Shown here in pieces: positions 17,428 through 25,233 of a DNA stretch of 36,801 nucleotides. The notes under the pieces are model-generated. The model was not told the DNA's origin, ran no database searches, and was given only the letters and a program-made list of their open reading frames with translations. The translations under genes and the position numbers were made by a program. Positions within the stretch are counted from its first letter, which is position 1. Each line of letters begins with the position of its first letter. This DNA is from Salegentibacter sp. R32 (GTDB lineage Bacteria; Bacteroidota; Bacteroidia; Flavobacteriales; Flavobacteriaceae). The stretch lies in NCBI RefSeq assembly GCF_008692195.1, contig NZ_RXOM01000030.1:1-36801 (forward strand). Direction: 5' to 3'.

Positions 17428-17580
17428 AAAGAGGTTGTTTAAATAGTATTAAAACGTCATGCTGAACTTGGTTCAGCATCTCATAGATTTGTAGCCGAAT
17501 CATTAGAAGAACTTAAATCTATACTTTGCATAGGTTCAGTATAATAAGATTGACAAAATTACTATTTAAATAGCCTCTTT
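17428..17580. repeat. 153-base palindromic element between converging genes
   Basis: It is bounded by 21-base inverted arms: AAAGAGG-nnn-TTTAAATAGTA at 17428-17448 and its reverse complement at 17560-17580 (three central mismatches). Inside is a perfect ATGCTGAAC / GTTCAGCAT hairpin (17459-17467 with 17471-17479), the GTCATGCTGAACTTG core shared with 9537 and 34166, and an AGATTT / AAATCT pair. The element fills nearly all of the space between the fumC stop and the stop of the minus-strand gene at 17585. It may act as a terminator for both. Its build is also that of a small non-autonomous element. Confidence 0.7.
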
Positions 17581-17584
17581 TATT

Positions 17585-18190
17585 TTAACTCGCTTTCTTA
17601 AATTTAGGAAATGGCCGATAAGCATAATAATTCAAAACAATTTCTAGTGCTTTTTCAATGGCTTTGTTAATGGGTAAAATCTGATTGCCCCAATAGAAAT
17701 CGATTTGCATTAATTTTTTATAATAATCAGAAAAAATGGGGACATCATTTCCTTGCTTTAATAATTCCACTACTTTTAAATAGTTCTCTTCTTGTTGTTC
17801 TTTAATGAGTTTACAAGTTACTAAACGTAATTCTCCTAGTTTGTCTTTTGCAGCTGCATAGCCAAACAACCGACAAATTAATCCACGGTAAGTATAATTT
17901 TCACAACTTCCTTTGGTTAAATCTTCTAAATGTGTTGCTGAATATAACGTACAGATAGAAGTGGGATTCTGTTTGAGTTCATTCAGCTTTACTTCTGCTT
18001 CATGATTCAGGAACCAATGGAAAGCCAAGGGCAAAAACTCCAACGGACTTGCTTCAATATCGGCTTTATTACAACATTTACCACAACCCGATAAACAATA
18101 GATTTGAGAGGCTTCTTGAAAAGCACTAATCTCTTTACTGAGGCCATCGAATAACCGTTCGACCGCTCTCACTTTTCGTATAATTGACAT
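17585..18190 (-). CDS. YkgJ-family cysteine-cluster protein (putative metal-binding)
   Basis: This 201-residue protein has the cysteine cluster 'CLSGCGKCC' (near residues 33-41), and later cysteines 'SCENYTYRGLICRLFGY' near 115-131. That is the arrangement of the CxxCxxCC family (PF03692), thought to bind zinc or an iron-sulfur cluster. Biochemical function in the family is largely unknown. It follows ccsBA on the same strand with a 70-base gap, so the two could be co-transcribed, though no functional link is evident. It converges on fumC across the palindromic element. Confidence 0.85.
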   Translation of the reverse strand: MSIIRKVRAVERLFDGLSKEISAFQEASQIYCLSGCGKCCNKADIEASPLEFLPLAFHWFLNHEAEVKLNELKQNPTSICTLYSATHLEDLTKGSCENYTYRGLICRLFGYAAAKDKLGELRLVTCKLIKEQQEENYLKVVELLKQGNDVPIFSDYYKKLMQIDFYWGNQILPINKAIEKALEIVLNYYAYRPFPKFKKAS

Positions 18191-18260
18191 ATAAAAATCG
18201 GTCGTAAATGTACAGATTTTTATAATTCAACAATCAAATAATTAGAAATATAAATTATTT

Positions 18261-21200
18261 TTACTTCTTCAAATATTTCACATATTTCCGCTTAGCAAAA
18301 TAGCCTAACAACAACCAAACGATGAAGGCAATTACAATAAATTTGTAACTAATAATTTGATCTCCGCTAGCGTAAGAGTGTAAACCAGTTAAGTAAAAGT
18401 TCACTCCAAAATAAGTCATCATAATGGATGAGAACGCAAAGACCGCAGCCCAGTTAAAAGCGAATCTTCCTCGTAGCCCCGGAACCAATCGCATGTGAAT
18501 TACAAACGCATATACCATAATACTTATTAAAGCCCAAGTTTCTTTGGGATCCCAACCCCAATATCTTCCCCAACTTTCATTGGCCCATTGACTTCCTAAA
18601 AAGTTACCAATGGTGAGCATTACCAAACCTACGGTTAGCGACAGCTCGGTAATAATGGTTAATTCTTGAATATTCAGGCTCATTTTCTTTCGGTTTTTCT
18701 CATTGGTTAAAATCATTAAAATCAATGAAACCAATCCGAGAATCATCCCTAAAGTAAATGGACCGTAACTAGCTACAATAACCGCTACGTGAATCATTAA
18801 CCAATAAGAATCTAACACAGGTACTAAATTAGAAATAGCAGGATCCATCCAGTTCCAGTGGGCAACCATTAAAATCATAGAAGCAACAAAAGCAGTTGAG
18901 GCAAAGGTTAAATCACTTTTTCTACCAAATGCCAACCCAAAGAACATTGTTGCCCAAGCCACATAAATCATACTTTCGTAAGCATCACTCCACGGAGCGT
19001 GACCCGAAATATACCAACGGGCAATTAAACCTGCCGTATGCAATACAAACAAAACGATAATAACGACTTTACTGATGGTAATAATCGCTTTGACTTCTTT
19101 TTTATCGTAAAAGATTTGAAGAATAACAAAAATAAACATTACCAGACCGGCCAGCATGTATTGCCAAAAAAGACCTCGGAAAACATCATATTTATTGTAC
19201 ATGATTTCCAAGTTGATTTTTCTTTTAGAAGGCATTACTTTTTCTCCATACTTACGCTGGTAATTTTTAATGCCTTCCAATAAATCATTGGCTTGCTTGT
19301 AACCGCCGGTTTGTTTGGCTAAACGTACATTTTGCATATAAGCCGGTAACAAACGGCCTACCATACTATCGTTAGCAGTAAACTTATCTTGATTTTCAAA
19401 TAATTCAGGATAAGAAAGCCATTTGTTATTTTCTGCATTTGGAATAGGGAAAATCTTAAATACTTTTCCTTCTAAAGTGCGGTATAATAGATTTACCTTT
19501 TCGTCAGCAGCAATAAAATCTTTTTGAAATTGGTTTTTTACTTCTGCGCGATAAGCACCTTCCAAATAAGAAGCAAGTTTATAAGTTCCGGTAGAATCAT
19601 TAAAGAAATCGTTTAACGGAATATGCTTCTTCCCTTTTTCAATTCCTAAAATGTTATGCAGGCTATCGTTTTTAGCTTTGATGTAAATTAAAGGAACGCT
19701 ATACCAAAGGCTAGGCATTTCGACCATCGAAAATAAAATCTGGTCGCTGTTAAGACCTTCATAACTATCGGACTTGCTTAACTTCCTTATTAATTCAGAA
19801 GAATACGTATTGGCAGGTTTCATTCTTCCGCCTTCATCCTGAATTACCAATCTACCGAATTCTGAAGCATGTTCTTTAGAAATGGTGTTGGCTTTAATGA
19901 TAGAGTCGGCTTCAGCTTTGGTAAATCTTGGCGGCATCATGGTAGAATGCTGATGACCGTCATTTTCGGTATGCTCGTGTTGATGTTCTTCATTTATTTC
20001 TCCTGAAGTCACATCTACATCTTGTTGAGCAAATCCGTTTAAACCCATTAGCAAGAATAACACTCCTAGAGCTTTAGCCTTTTTAGCTTTTATCTTTTTC
20101 AATTGTTTTTCTAAATTTCCAAAACGTGAATTTTTATCAAATAAAATCCACATCAAGCCTAAATAGAGTAAAAAATAACCAATATAAGTTACCCAAGTTC
20201 CCCACCAGTCGTGGTTCACTGATAAAACTGTTCCCTTTTCATCGGGATCAAAAGAAGATTGAAAGAAACGATAACCTTTATGGTCTAAAACGTGGTTCAT
20301 ATAAATTGAATAAGGCTTCGACTCGCCGCCATCAATTAACTCCACTTTACTTTTGAACGATGAATAACTTGGCGTTGGGTTATCTTCAGTTCCCGGATAT
20401 TTTTCAGCAATAAAATCGTTCAGCTTCAGAGCAAACGGAAGTTCATATTCTTTACTTCCGTAGCGTGCATAAATTTCCAGATTATCAACTTCAATCTTTT
20501 TATAATCATTCACAATACCTTTGGCTCCCAAAAGTTTTAATTCCTGATTTTTCCCATTGGTAGACACATCAAGTACCACTCCATCTGCTTGTCCTTTTTG
20601 TGGTTGTTCGGAAGGAATTAAATCATAATGACCGCGCACCACAGGATCGGGAAATACAAATTGCATTCCTGCTAGTTGGTAAAGCGAGCGTAAATTTAAA
20701 TCCTGAAGCGAATCGGCAACCACTTCCCCCTTCTTTTGGTCGGCCATTCTCATGTAATTTCCTTCAAACGGAGAAGATATTTTATATTCCCCATTACTTT
20801 CCAACTGAACGTTAATAGCTCCATCGGTAGGCGCATTAAACGCAAAAAGCACGTTATGGATACTGGTTACTTCGCCTTCTTCTAAATAATGTTCGTGACG
20901 CTGCCCGCCTCCGGCTTCTACAATTTTTAAATACCGCTTTCCATTTTCATCTTCCACCAATCCTTCTTCCGCATCATCAATAAATTCTTTTACCGTAAAA
21001 GTAACTTCCTGGCCTTTAAAATCGGTAGTCACGGTTTTATGGTTATCAATTCCCGGAGCAAGGTTTAAAGGTAATTTCACTTCCCGTCGTAGAGGATTTC
21101 CATCTACTTCACCATCCAACAAAACGGAAAGATAAGTTTCTTCTGAAAGCATGGTGTTAGAAACTTCCCCTTCCCGAATAGGCATTACACCTTCGTAACC

Positions 21201-21500
21201 AATATAGCGGGTAATTCCTGCGCCTATAATGATTAAAAAGAAAGCTAAATGCAAAATTAAGGTACTTGCTTTTTCTTTACTCCAAAGTCGGTAGCGTTTG
21301 ATATTTCCCAAAAAATTAATGGCAAAAACCAGCATAATCGCTTCAAACCACCAAGCATTGTAAATCCATTCCCTCGCGGTTGCCGTGGTATAAGAGTTTT
21401 CGACAAAAGTACCTACGGCCATCGATAATGCAAAAACAATAAATAAAATAGCCATTAATCGTGTGGAAAAGAGAATTTTCGCCAGCTTACGTTCAATCAT
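18261..21500 (-). CDS. ccsBA: Fused ResB/CcsA cytochrome c synthase (System II)
   Basis: It carries haem across the inner membrane and attaches it to CxxCH motifs of c-type apocytochromes. The N-terminal ResB half (to ~residue 480) has transmembrane spans around 'ILFSTRLMAILFIVFALSMAVGT' and a long periplasmic domain. After a hydrophobic segment comes a His-rich linker (EEHQHEHTENDGHQHS, ~19940-20000). The C-terminal CcsA half has many spans and the haem-handling WWD motif ('WGRYWGWDPKETWA', near 18540-18590). The open frame extends to 21569, but I choose the ATG at 21500 (1,079 residues): a TAAATTTG -7 box lies at 21531-21524, so the upstream Met codons would not be transcribed in full, and 'MIERKLAKILFSTRLM' looks like the usual N-terminus. 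It is divergent from the gene at 21625. Confidence 0.92.
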   Translation of the reverse strand: MIERKLAKILFSTRLMAILFIVFALSMAVGTFVENSYTTATAREWIYNAWWFEAIMLVFAINFLGNIKRYRLWSKEKASTLILHLAFFLIIIGAGITRYIGYEGVMPIREGEVSNTMLSEETYLSVLLDGEVDGNPLRREVKLPLNLAPGIDNHKTVTTDFKGQEVTFTVKEFIDDAEEGLVEDENGKRYLKIVEAGGGQRHEHYLEEGEVTSIHNVLFAFNAPTDGAINVQLESNGEYKISSPFEGNYMRMADQKKGEVVADSLQDLNLRSLYQLAGMQFVFPDPVVRGHYDLIPSEQPQKGQADGVVLDVSTNGKNQELKLLGAKGIVNDYKKIEVDNLEIYARYGSKEYELPFALKLNDFIAEKYPGTEDNPTPSYSSFKSKVELIDGGESKPYSIYMNHVLDHKGYRFFQSSFDPDEKGTVLSVNHDWWGTWVTYIGYFLLYLGLMWILFDKNSRFGNLEKQLKKIKAKKAKALGVLFLLMGLNGFAQQDVDVTSGEINEEHQHEHTENDGHQHSTMMPPRFTKAEADSIIKANTISKEHASEFGRLVIQDEGGRMKPANTYSSELIRKLSKSDSYEGLNSDQILFSMVEMPSLWYSVPLIYIKAKNDSLHNILGIEKGKKHIPLNDFFNDSTGTYKLASYLEGAYRAEVKNQFQKDFIAADEKVNLLYRTLEGKVFKIFPIPNAENNKWLSYPELFENQDKFTANDSMVGRLLPAYMQNVRLAKQTGGYKQANDLLEGIKNYQRKYGEKVMPSKRKINLEIMYNKYDVFRGLFWQYMLAGLVMFIFVILQIFYDKKEVKAIITISKVVIIVLFVLHTAGLIARWYISGHAPWSDAYESMIYVAWATMFFGLAFGRKSDLTFASTAFVASMILMVAHWNWMDPAISNLVPVLDSYWLMIHVAVIVASYGPFTLGMILGLVSLILMILTNEKNRKKMSLNIQELTIITELSLTVGLVMLTIGNFLGSQWANESWGRYWGWDPKETWALISIMVYAFVIHMRLVPGLRGRFAFNWAAVFAFSSIMMTYFGVNFYLTGLHSYASGDQIISYKFIVIAFIVWLLLGYFAKRKYVKYLKK

Positions 21501-21523
21501 GGAGAAGTATTTAAAAAACGCTG

Positions 21524-21557
21524 CAAATTTACCCATTTTAAACCGATTAGCCCGCAA
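21524..21557 (-). promoter_or_regulatory. Promoter for ccsBA
   Basis: On the minus strand TTG (21557-21555), a 23-base spacer and TAAATTTG (21531-21524) fit the flavobacterial TTG-n17-23-TAnnTTTG pattern. The box lies 23 bases before the ATG at 21500 and inside the longer open frame, which argues for the shorter start. Confidence 0.5.
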
Positions 21558-21624
21558 TATTTCTTTCAAAATCTCAATTAAATGTTAATTTTAAGAAGCT
21601 CTGATATTTTAATATTTTAGCCGA

Positions 21625-22374
21625 ATGATAAAAATTGTAATTCTTGGTGCCGGGAATGTGGCCAGTCATCTTTTCAAGGCTTTTCAAACTGCTGAAAATG
21701 TTGAAGTTATTCAGGTGTATAACCGAAGTAAAATTGCTTTAGAAAATTTTAAATCAAAAACCCAAACCACTACCGATTTAGCTGAATTGAAAAATGCTGA
21801 AATTTACTTGGTTTGTGTTAAAGATGATGCGATAGAAGAAATGATTAGCAAGCTCTCCCAAAAAGACGGAATTGTTGCGCACACTTCCGGGAGCGTACCG
21901 CTTTCTGCTTCCGCTAAAATAAATGCCGTTTTTTATCCGTTACAAACGTTCTCCAAACAAACAGAAGTCAATTTTAAAGAAATTCCGCTTTGCTTAGAAA
22001 CTTCCGAAGAAAAAGATTTCGATTTACTAGAAAAGTTGGCGAAATCTATTTCTGATAAAGTATTTGCCATTTCTTCTGAACAAAGGAAAAAATTACATTT
22101 GGCGGCGGTTTTCGCTAATAATTTTAGTAATCATATGTTCGCAATTGCTGAAGATTTATGTAAACAAAATGAAGTTCCTTTTGAGGTATTAAGCACATTA
22201 ATAAAAGAAACCGCCCAAAAAGCAACCCGAAATTCACCAAAAGAAGTGCAAACGGGACCGGCCAAAAGAAACGACCAAGCTACGATAAAACAGCATTTAG
22301 CACAATTAAACAATGCCGATTATAAGGAAATTTATAAATTGCTCACCCAATCAATAATTAATCAAGATGGATAG
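21625..22374 (+). CDS. Rossmann-fold protein with DUF2520 domain
   Basis: This 249-residue cytosolic protein begins with a dinucleotide-binding fold 'IVILGAGNVASHLFKAF' (GxGxxA near residues 8-13), resembling the F420/NADP-dependent reductases. The C-terminal helical DUF2520 part contains 'LHLAAVFANNFSNHMFAIAE' and 'TGPAKRNDQATIKQHL'. The reaction is not known to me. Its stop overlaps the start of the KdsC-like gene by 8 bases, so the two are translationally coupled, and it heads a five-gene + strand run (21625-25050). Confidence 0.88.
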   Translation: MIKIVILGAGNVASHLFKAFQTAENVEVIQVYNRSKIALENFKSKTQTTTDLAELKNAEIYLVCVKDDAIEEMISKLSQKDGIVAHTSGSVPLSASAKINAVFYPLQTFSKQTEVNFKEIPLCLETSEEKDFDLLEKLAKSISDKVFAISSEQRKKLHLAAVFANNFSNHMFAIAEDLCKQNEVPFEVLSTLIKETAQKATRNSPKEVQTGPAKRNDQATIKQHLAQLNNADYKEIYKLLTQSIINQDG

Positions 22375-22891
22375 AAATTATAAAGAAATTCTCAACGATA
22401 TTACCACGTTTGTTTTTGATGTAGATGGCGTTTTAACCAATGGTTCTGTACTGGTTTCTTCGGAAGGCGAATTGTTGCGTTCGATGAATGTAAAAGACGG
22501 GTACGCAATGAAAAAAGCGGTTAAAAACGGTTATACGGTCTGTATTATTTCCGGCGGAAAAAATGAAGGCGTGCGTAAGCGTTTACGTGGATTGGGAATT
22601 ACAGATATTCATTTGGGCGTAGATGATAAAGTGGAATGTTTGGATGAGTTTTTCGATATCTACGGAATTGATGCTGAAAATGTAGCTTATATGGGTGATG
22701 ACATTCCAGATATTTTTCCGATGAAGATGATTGGTTTGCCCAGCTGTCCGCAAGACGCCGTTTCTGAAATAAAAGCCATTTCTAAATATATTTCTCACAA
22801 AAATGGTGGCGAAGGCTGTGTTCGTGACTTAATTGAACAAGTCATGAAAGTGCAAGGGAAATGGGAAGATGAAGTAATGAGCAACGAGTAA
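22367..22891 (+). CDS. kdsC: KdsC-like HAD phosphatase (3-deoxy-manno-octulosonate-8-phosphatase family)
   Basis: KdsC removes the phosphate from KDO-8-phosphate in lipopolysaccharide inner-core synthesis. This 174-residue HAD-IIIA protein has the nucleophile motif 'FVFDVDGVLTNG' (Asp18, Asp20), motif II 'IISGG', and motif IV 'MGDDIPD'. It lacks a cap domain, as expected for KdsC, which works as a tetramer. The start ATG overlaps the DUF2520 stop. Related phosphatases act on KDN or N-acylneuraminate phosphates, so the exact sugar is a family-based inference. Confidence 0.85.
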   Translation: MDRNYKEILNDITTFVFDVDGVLTNGSVLVSSEGELLRSMNVKDGYAMKKAVKNGYTVCIISGGKNEGVRKRLRGLGITDIHLGVDDKVECLDEFFDIYGIDAENVAYMGDDIPDIFPMKMIGLPSCPQDAVSEIKAISKYISHKNGGEGCVRDLIEQVMKVQGKWEDEVMSNE

Positions 22892-22957
22892 TTAGGTTTT
22901 AGGAACTAGAAAAACTGCACACTGCCATCTGAATACTATTAATTAAAAAGAAGAAAA

Positions 22958-23869
22958 TTGAAATACCTCCAACTTATACGCTTTCCGAATTTGTTAATGA
23001 TAATCATTACTCAAGTACTCATCAAATATTTTTTGTTTGAGCCTTTTGGGATTGCCATCACTTTAAATGATTTTGGATTTGCATTATTGGTCTTCGCTAC
23101 CGTTTGTCTATCGGCCGCCGGGAACGTCATCAACGATATTTTTGATGTAGAAGCCGATTTAATTAATAAACCCAACAAAGTTCTTGTGGGCAAGAAAATT
23201 TCAGAAAAAGCAGCCTATAATCTATTTTTCATTTTAAATATTCTTGGGGTCGTCATTGGTTTTTATCTGTCGAATATGATTCAGAAACCATCGTTTACTG
23301 CCATTTTTATTTTTACTTCAGCTCTACTCTATTTATACGCAAAATCATTAAAAAGCTATTTAGTTTTAGGAAATGTTTTAATTAGTTTTTTAGTGGCGAT
23401 GACCATTCTTATTGTGGGCTTGTTTGACTTATTTCCGGCCATTACTCCACAAAACAAAACTTCCCAACAAACCATTTTTTCAATTTTAATCGACTATGCA
23501 GTTTTTGCTTTTTTAGTTAATTGGATTCGGGAAATGGTTAAAGACCAGCAAGATATTAACGGCGACCATAAAGCAGGAATTAAGACCTTACCCATTGCTA
23601 TTGGTCAAGATAGAACCAACAAAGTTATTTTCTTTGTTAGCTTATTGCCTTTAGTTGCGGTACTTTATTATTTGTACCAGTATTTATATCATCATACCTA
23701 TTCCTTGATGTATGCTTTGTTTTTAATTTTGGCTCCACTACTCTATTTTATGGTGAAAATTCTATCTGCCAAATCAACCAAAGATTATAAAAGTTTGAGT
23801 TTGGTGTTGAAACTCATGATGGTTTTCGGACTTATTTCTATCGGATTGTATCAATTTATTCTTTTATAG
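22958..23869 (+). CDS. UbiA-family membrane prenyltransferase (geranylgeranylglycerol-phosphate type by common annotation)
   Basis: This integral membrane enzyme transfers a polyprenyl chain to an acceptor. Its 303 residues have about eight to nine spans. The two Asp-rich motifs are present: 'NDIFDVEADLINKP' (~60-73) and 'DQQDINGDHKAG' (~197-208), which hold Mg-pyrophosphate. The start is TTG at 22958: it gives the typical N-terminus 'MKYLQLIRFPNLLMI', and no ATG serves. Flavobacterial relatives are often called geranylgeranylglycerol-phosphate geranylgeranyltransferase; the acceptor cannot be proved from sequence. It follows the KdsC-like gene by 66 bases and precedes maf by 7. Confidence 0.87.
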   Translation: MKYLQLIRFPNLLMIIITQVLIKYFLFEPFGIAITLNDFGFALLVFATVCLSAAGNVINDIFDVEADLINKPNKVLVGKKISEKAAYNLFFILNILGVVIGFYLSNMIQKPSFTAIFIFTSALLYLYAKSLKSYLVLGNVLISFLVAMTILIVGLFDLFPAITPQNKTSQQTIFSILIDYAVFAFLVNWIREMVKDQQDINGDHKAGIKTLPIAIGQDRTNKVIFFVSLLPLVAVLYYLYQYLYHHTYSLMYALFLILAPLLYFMVKILSAKSTKDYKSLSLVLKLMMVFGLISIGLYQFILL

Positions 23870-23876
23870 CCGAATT

Positions 23877-24458
23877 ATGTTGAAAGAAAAACTCGCTCAT
23901 AAAAAAATAGTCTTGGCCTCAGCGTCTCCACGTCGGCAACAGTTTTTAAAAGATTTAGATGTAGATTTTGAAATTCGCCTAAAACCGGTAGAAGAAATTT
24001 ATCCAGATGAATTAAAAGGAAGCGGGATTGCACTTTTTCTAGCTGAATTAAAAGCCAAAGCTTTTGAAGATTCGTTAGTTGAAAATGAAATTTTAATCAC
24101 CGGCGACACCATTGTTTGTATTGACGACCAAGCTTTAGGAAAACCCAAAGATAAAGCGGAAGCAACAGCAATGCTTCAAAACCTATCGGGCAGAACACAC
24201 GAAGTCATTTCTTCAGTTTGTTTAAAATCAATTGAAAAAACAAGAGCTTTTCACGATAAAACCACTGTTTATTTTAAAGAACTTTCTGCTGAAGAAATTG
24301 AGTATTACATTAACAATCATCAACCTTTTGATAAAGCTGGCGCCTACGGAATACAGGAATGGATTGGACAAATTGGTGTGCAAAAAATTGAAGGCTCTTA
24401 CTTTACCGTAATGGGAATGCCCGTGCATTTACTGTACGACGAATTATTGCAATTTTAA
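23877..24458 (+). CDS. maf: Maf family nucleotide pyrophosphatase
   Basis: This house-cleaning enzyme hydrolyses non-canonical or excess nucleoside triphosphates (dTTP/UTP class or modified bases) to the monophosphate and pyrophosphate. Its 193 residues have the family motifs 'LASASPRRQQFLKDL' (~13-27), 'ITGDTIVCIDD' with the catalytic-base Asp, 'GKPKDKAEATAML', 'SGRTHEVISSV' and 'FDKAGAYGIQ'. It follows the UbiA gene by 7 bases and is presumably co-transcribed. Confidence 0.93.
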   Translation: MLKEKLAHKKIVLASASPRRQQFLKDLDVDFEIRLKPVEEIYPDELKGSGIALFLAELKAKAFEDSLVENEILITGDTIVCIDDQALGKPKDKAEATAMLQNLSGRTHEVISSVCLKSIEKTRAFHDKTTVYFKELSAEEIEYYINNHQPFDKAGAYGIQEWIGQIGVQKIEGSYFTVMGMPVHLLYDELLQF

Positions 24459-24480
24459 TACATTCCATTTACCAATCTTC

Positions 24481-24488
24481 TATATTTG
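24481..24488 (+). promoter_or_regulatory. -7 box upstream of the MscS gene
   Basis: TATATTTG (TAnnTTTG) lies 16 bases before the ATG at 24505. It suggests a separate promoter despite the close upstream maf gene. No good -33 element is visible. Confidence 0.45.
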
Positions 24489-24504
24489 TATTAAAAACGA
24501 ATTT

Positions 24505-25050
24505 ATGCCAGAACTTTTCGATAAGTTTCAAGATGAATTTATTTACACGCTAGCAGCGTTTATTTTTCTTATTGTCTTTCGGTTTATATTGACCACGACA
24601 GCTAACCGGGTTGGTAAAAAATCTAACATCAATCTAGCTCGCGTACAGTTAATGGTGAGGTATATTAACTTTTTGGTTGTTTTTATCGCCATTTTTGTAC
24701 TTTTACTGGTTTGGGGTGTAGAAGTTACCCAAGTAACCGTAGTTTTCTCTTCAGTGTTTGCCGTTATCGGAATTGGGCTTTTTGCCGTTTGGTCAATTCT
24801 TAGCAATATTACTTCCGGTGTGATTATGTTTTTCTCTTTTCCTTATAAAATTGGCGACGAAATCAAGATTCATGATAAAGACTTTCCCGTTATCGCTATT
24901 ATTGAAGACATTAAAGCCTTTCAAATTCATCTAAGGACTTCCGAAGGTGAACTCATTACCTACCCCAATAACTTAATTCTTCAACGAGCCGTCTCGCTAG
25001 TAAAAAAAGATGCCTTTATCGATTCTGATGAAGGGAAAGATGCTTTGTAA
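24505..25050 (+). CDS. Small MscS-family mechanosensitive channel protein
   Basis: This 181-residue protein has three predicted membrane spans (~12-30, ~52-72, ~78-100) followed by the MscS beta domain ('SNITSGVIMFFSFPYKIGDEIKIHDKDFPVIAIIEDIKAFQIHLRTSEGELITYPNNLIL'). The pore-lining helix carries the small-residue pattern 'FAVIGIGLFAVWSILSNITSG'. It lacks the C-terminal alpha/beta cage of E. coli MscS, ending soon after the beta domain; short forms like this are common in Bacteroidota. It would act as an inner-membrane relief channel under hypo-osmotic shock, or as a small ion channel. The 183 bases that follow hold the PIG-L promoter and nothing else I can name. Confidence 0.85.
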   Translation: MPELFDKFQDEFIYTLAAFIFLIVFRFILTTTANRVGKKSNINLARVQLMVRYINFLVVFIAIFVLLLVWGVEVTQVTVVFSSVFAVIGIGLFAVWSILSNITSGVIMFFSFPYKIGDEIKIHDKDFPVIAIIEDIKAFQIHLRTSEGELITYPNNLILQRAVSLVKKDAFIDSDEGKDAL

Positions 25051-25196
25051 TAAAACTTGTTTAAAAAATTATCTAAGTATAAATAAAACTAGAACAAGCA
25101 ATTAAAGTTTTCTCTTGATTCTTGGTTCTAGCAGCGAAGCAATCTTAAATCTTTCTTTTTCATTCTTTAAAAACTTTCCTTTGCAGTGAAAGTTCT

Positions 25197-25204
25197 TATA
25201 TTTG
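25197..25204 (+). promoter_or_regulatory. -7 box of the PIG-L operon
   Basis: TATATTTG lies inside the longer open frame that begins with GTG at 25186 and 29 bases before the ATG at 25234. This supports translation from the ATG. Confidence 0.5.
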
Positions 25205-25233
25205 GGAGATTTCTAAAAAAAGATGCATTCCAG

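Noticed and set aside
25186-25233. GTG start 48 bases upstream of the PIG-L ATG
   Set aside because: It would place 16 residues before a perfect signal peptide and overlaps the -7 box TATATTTG.
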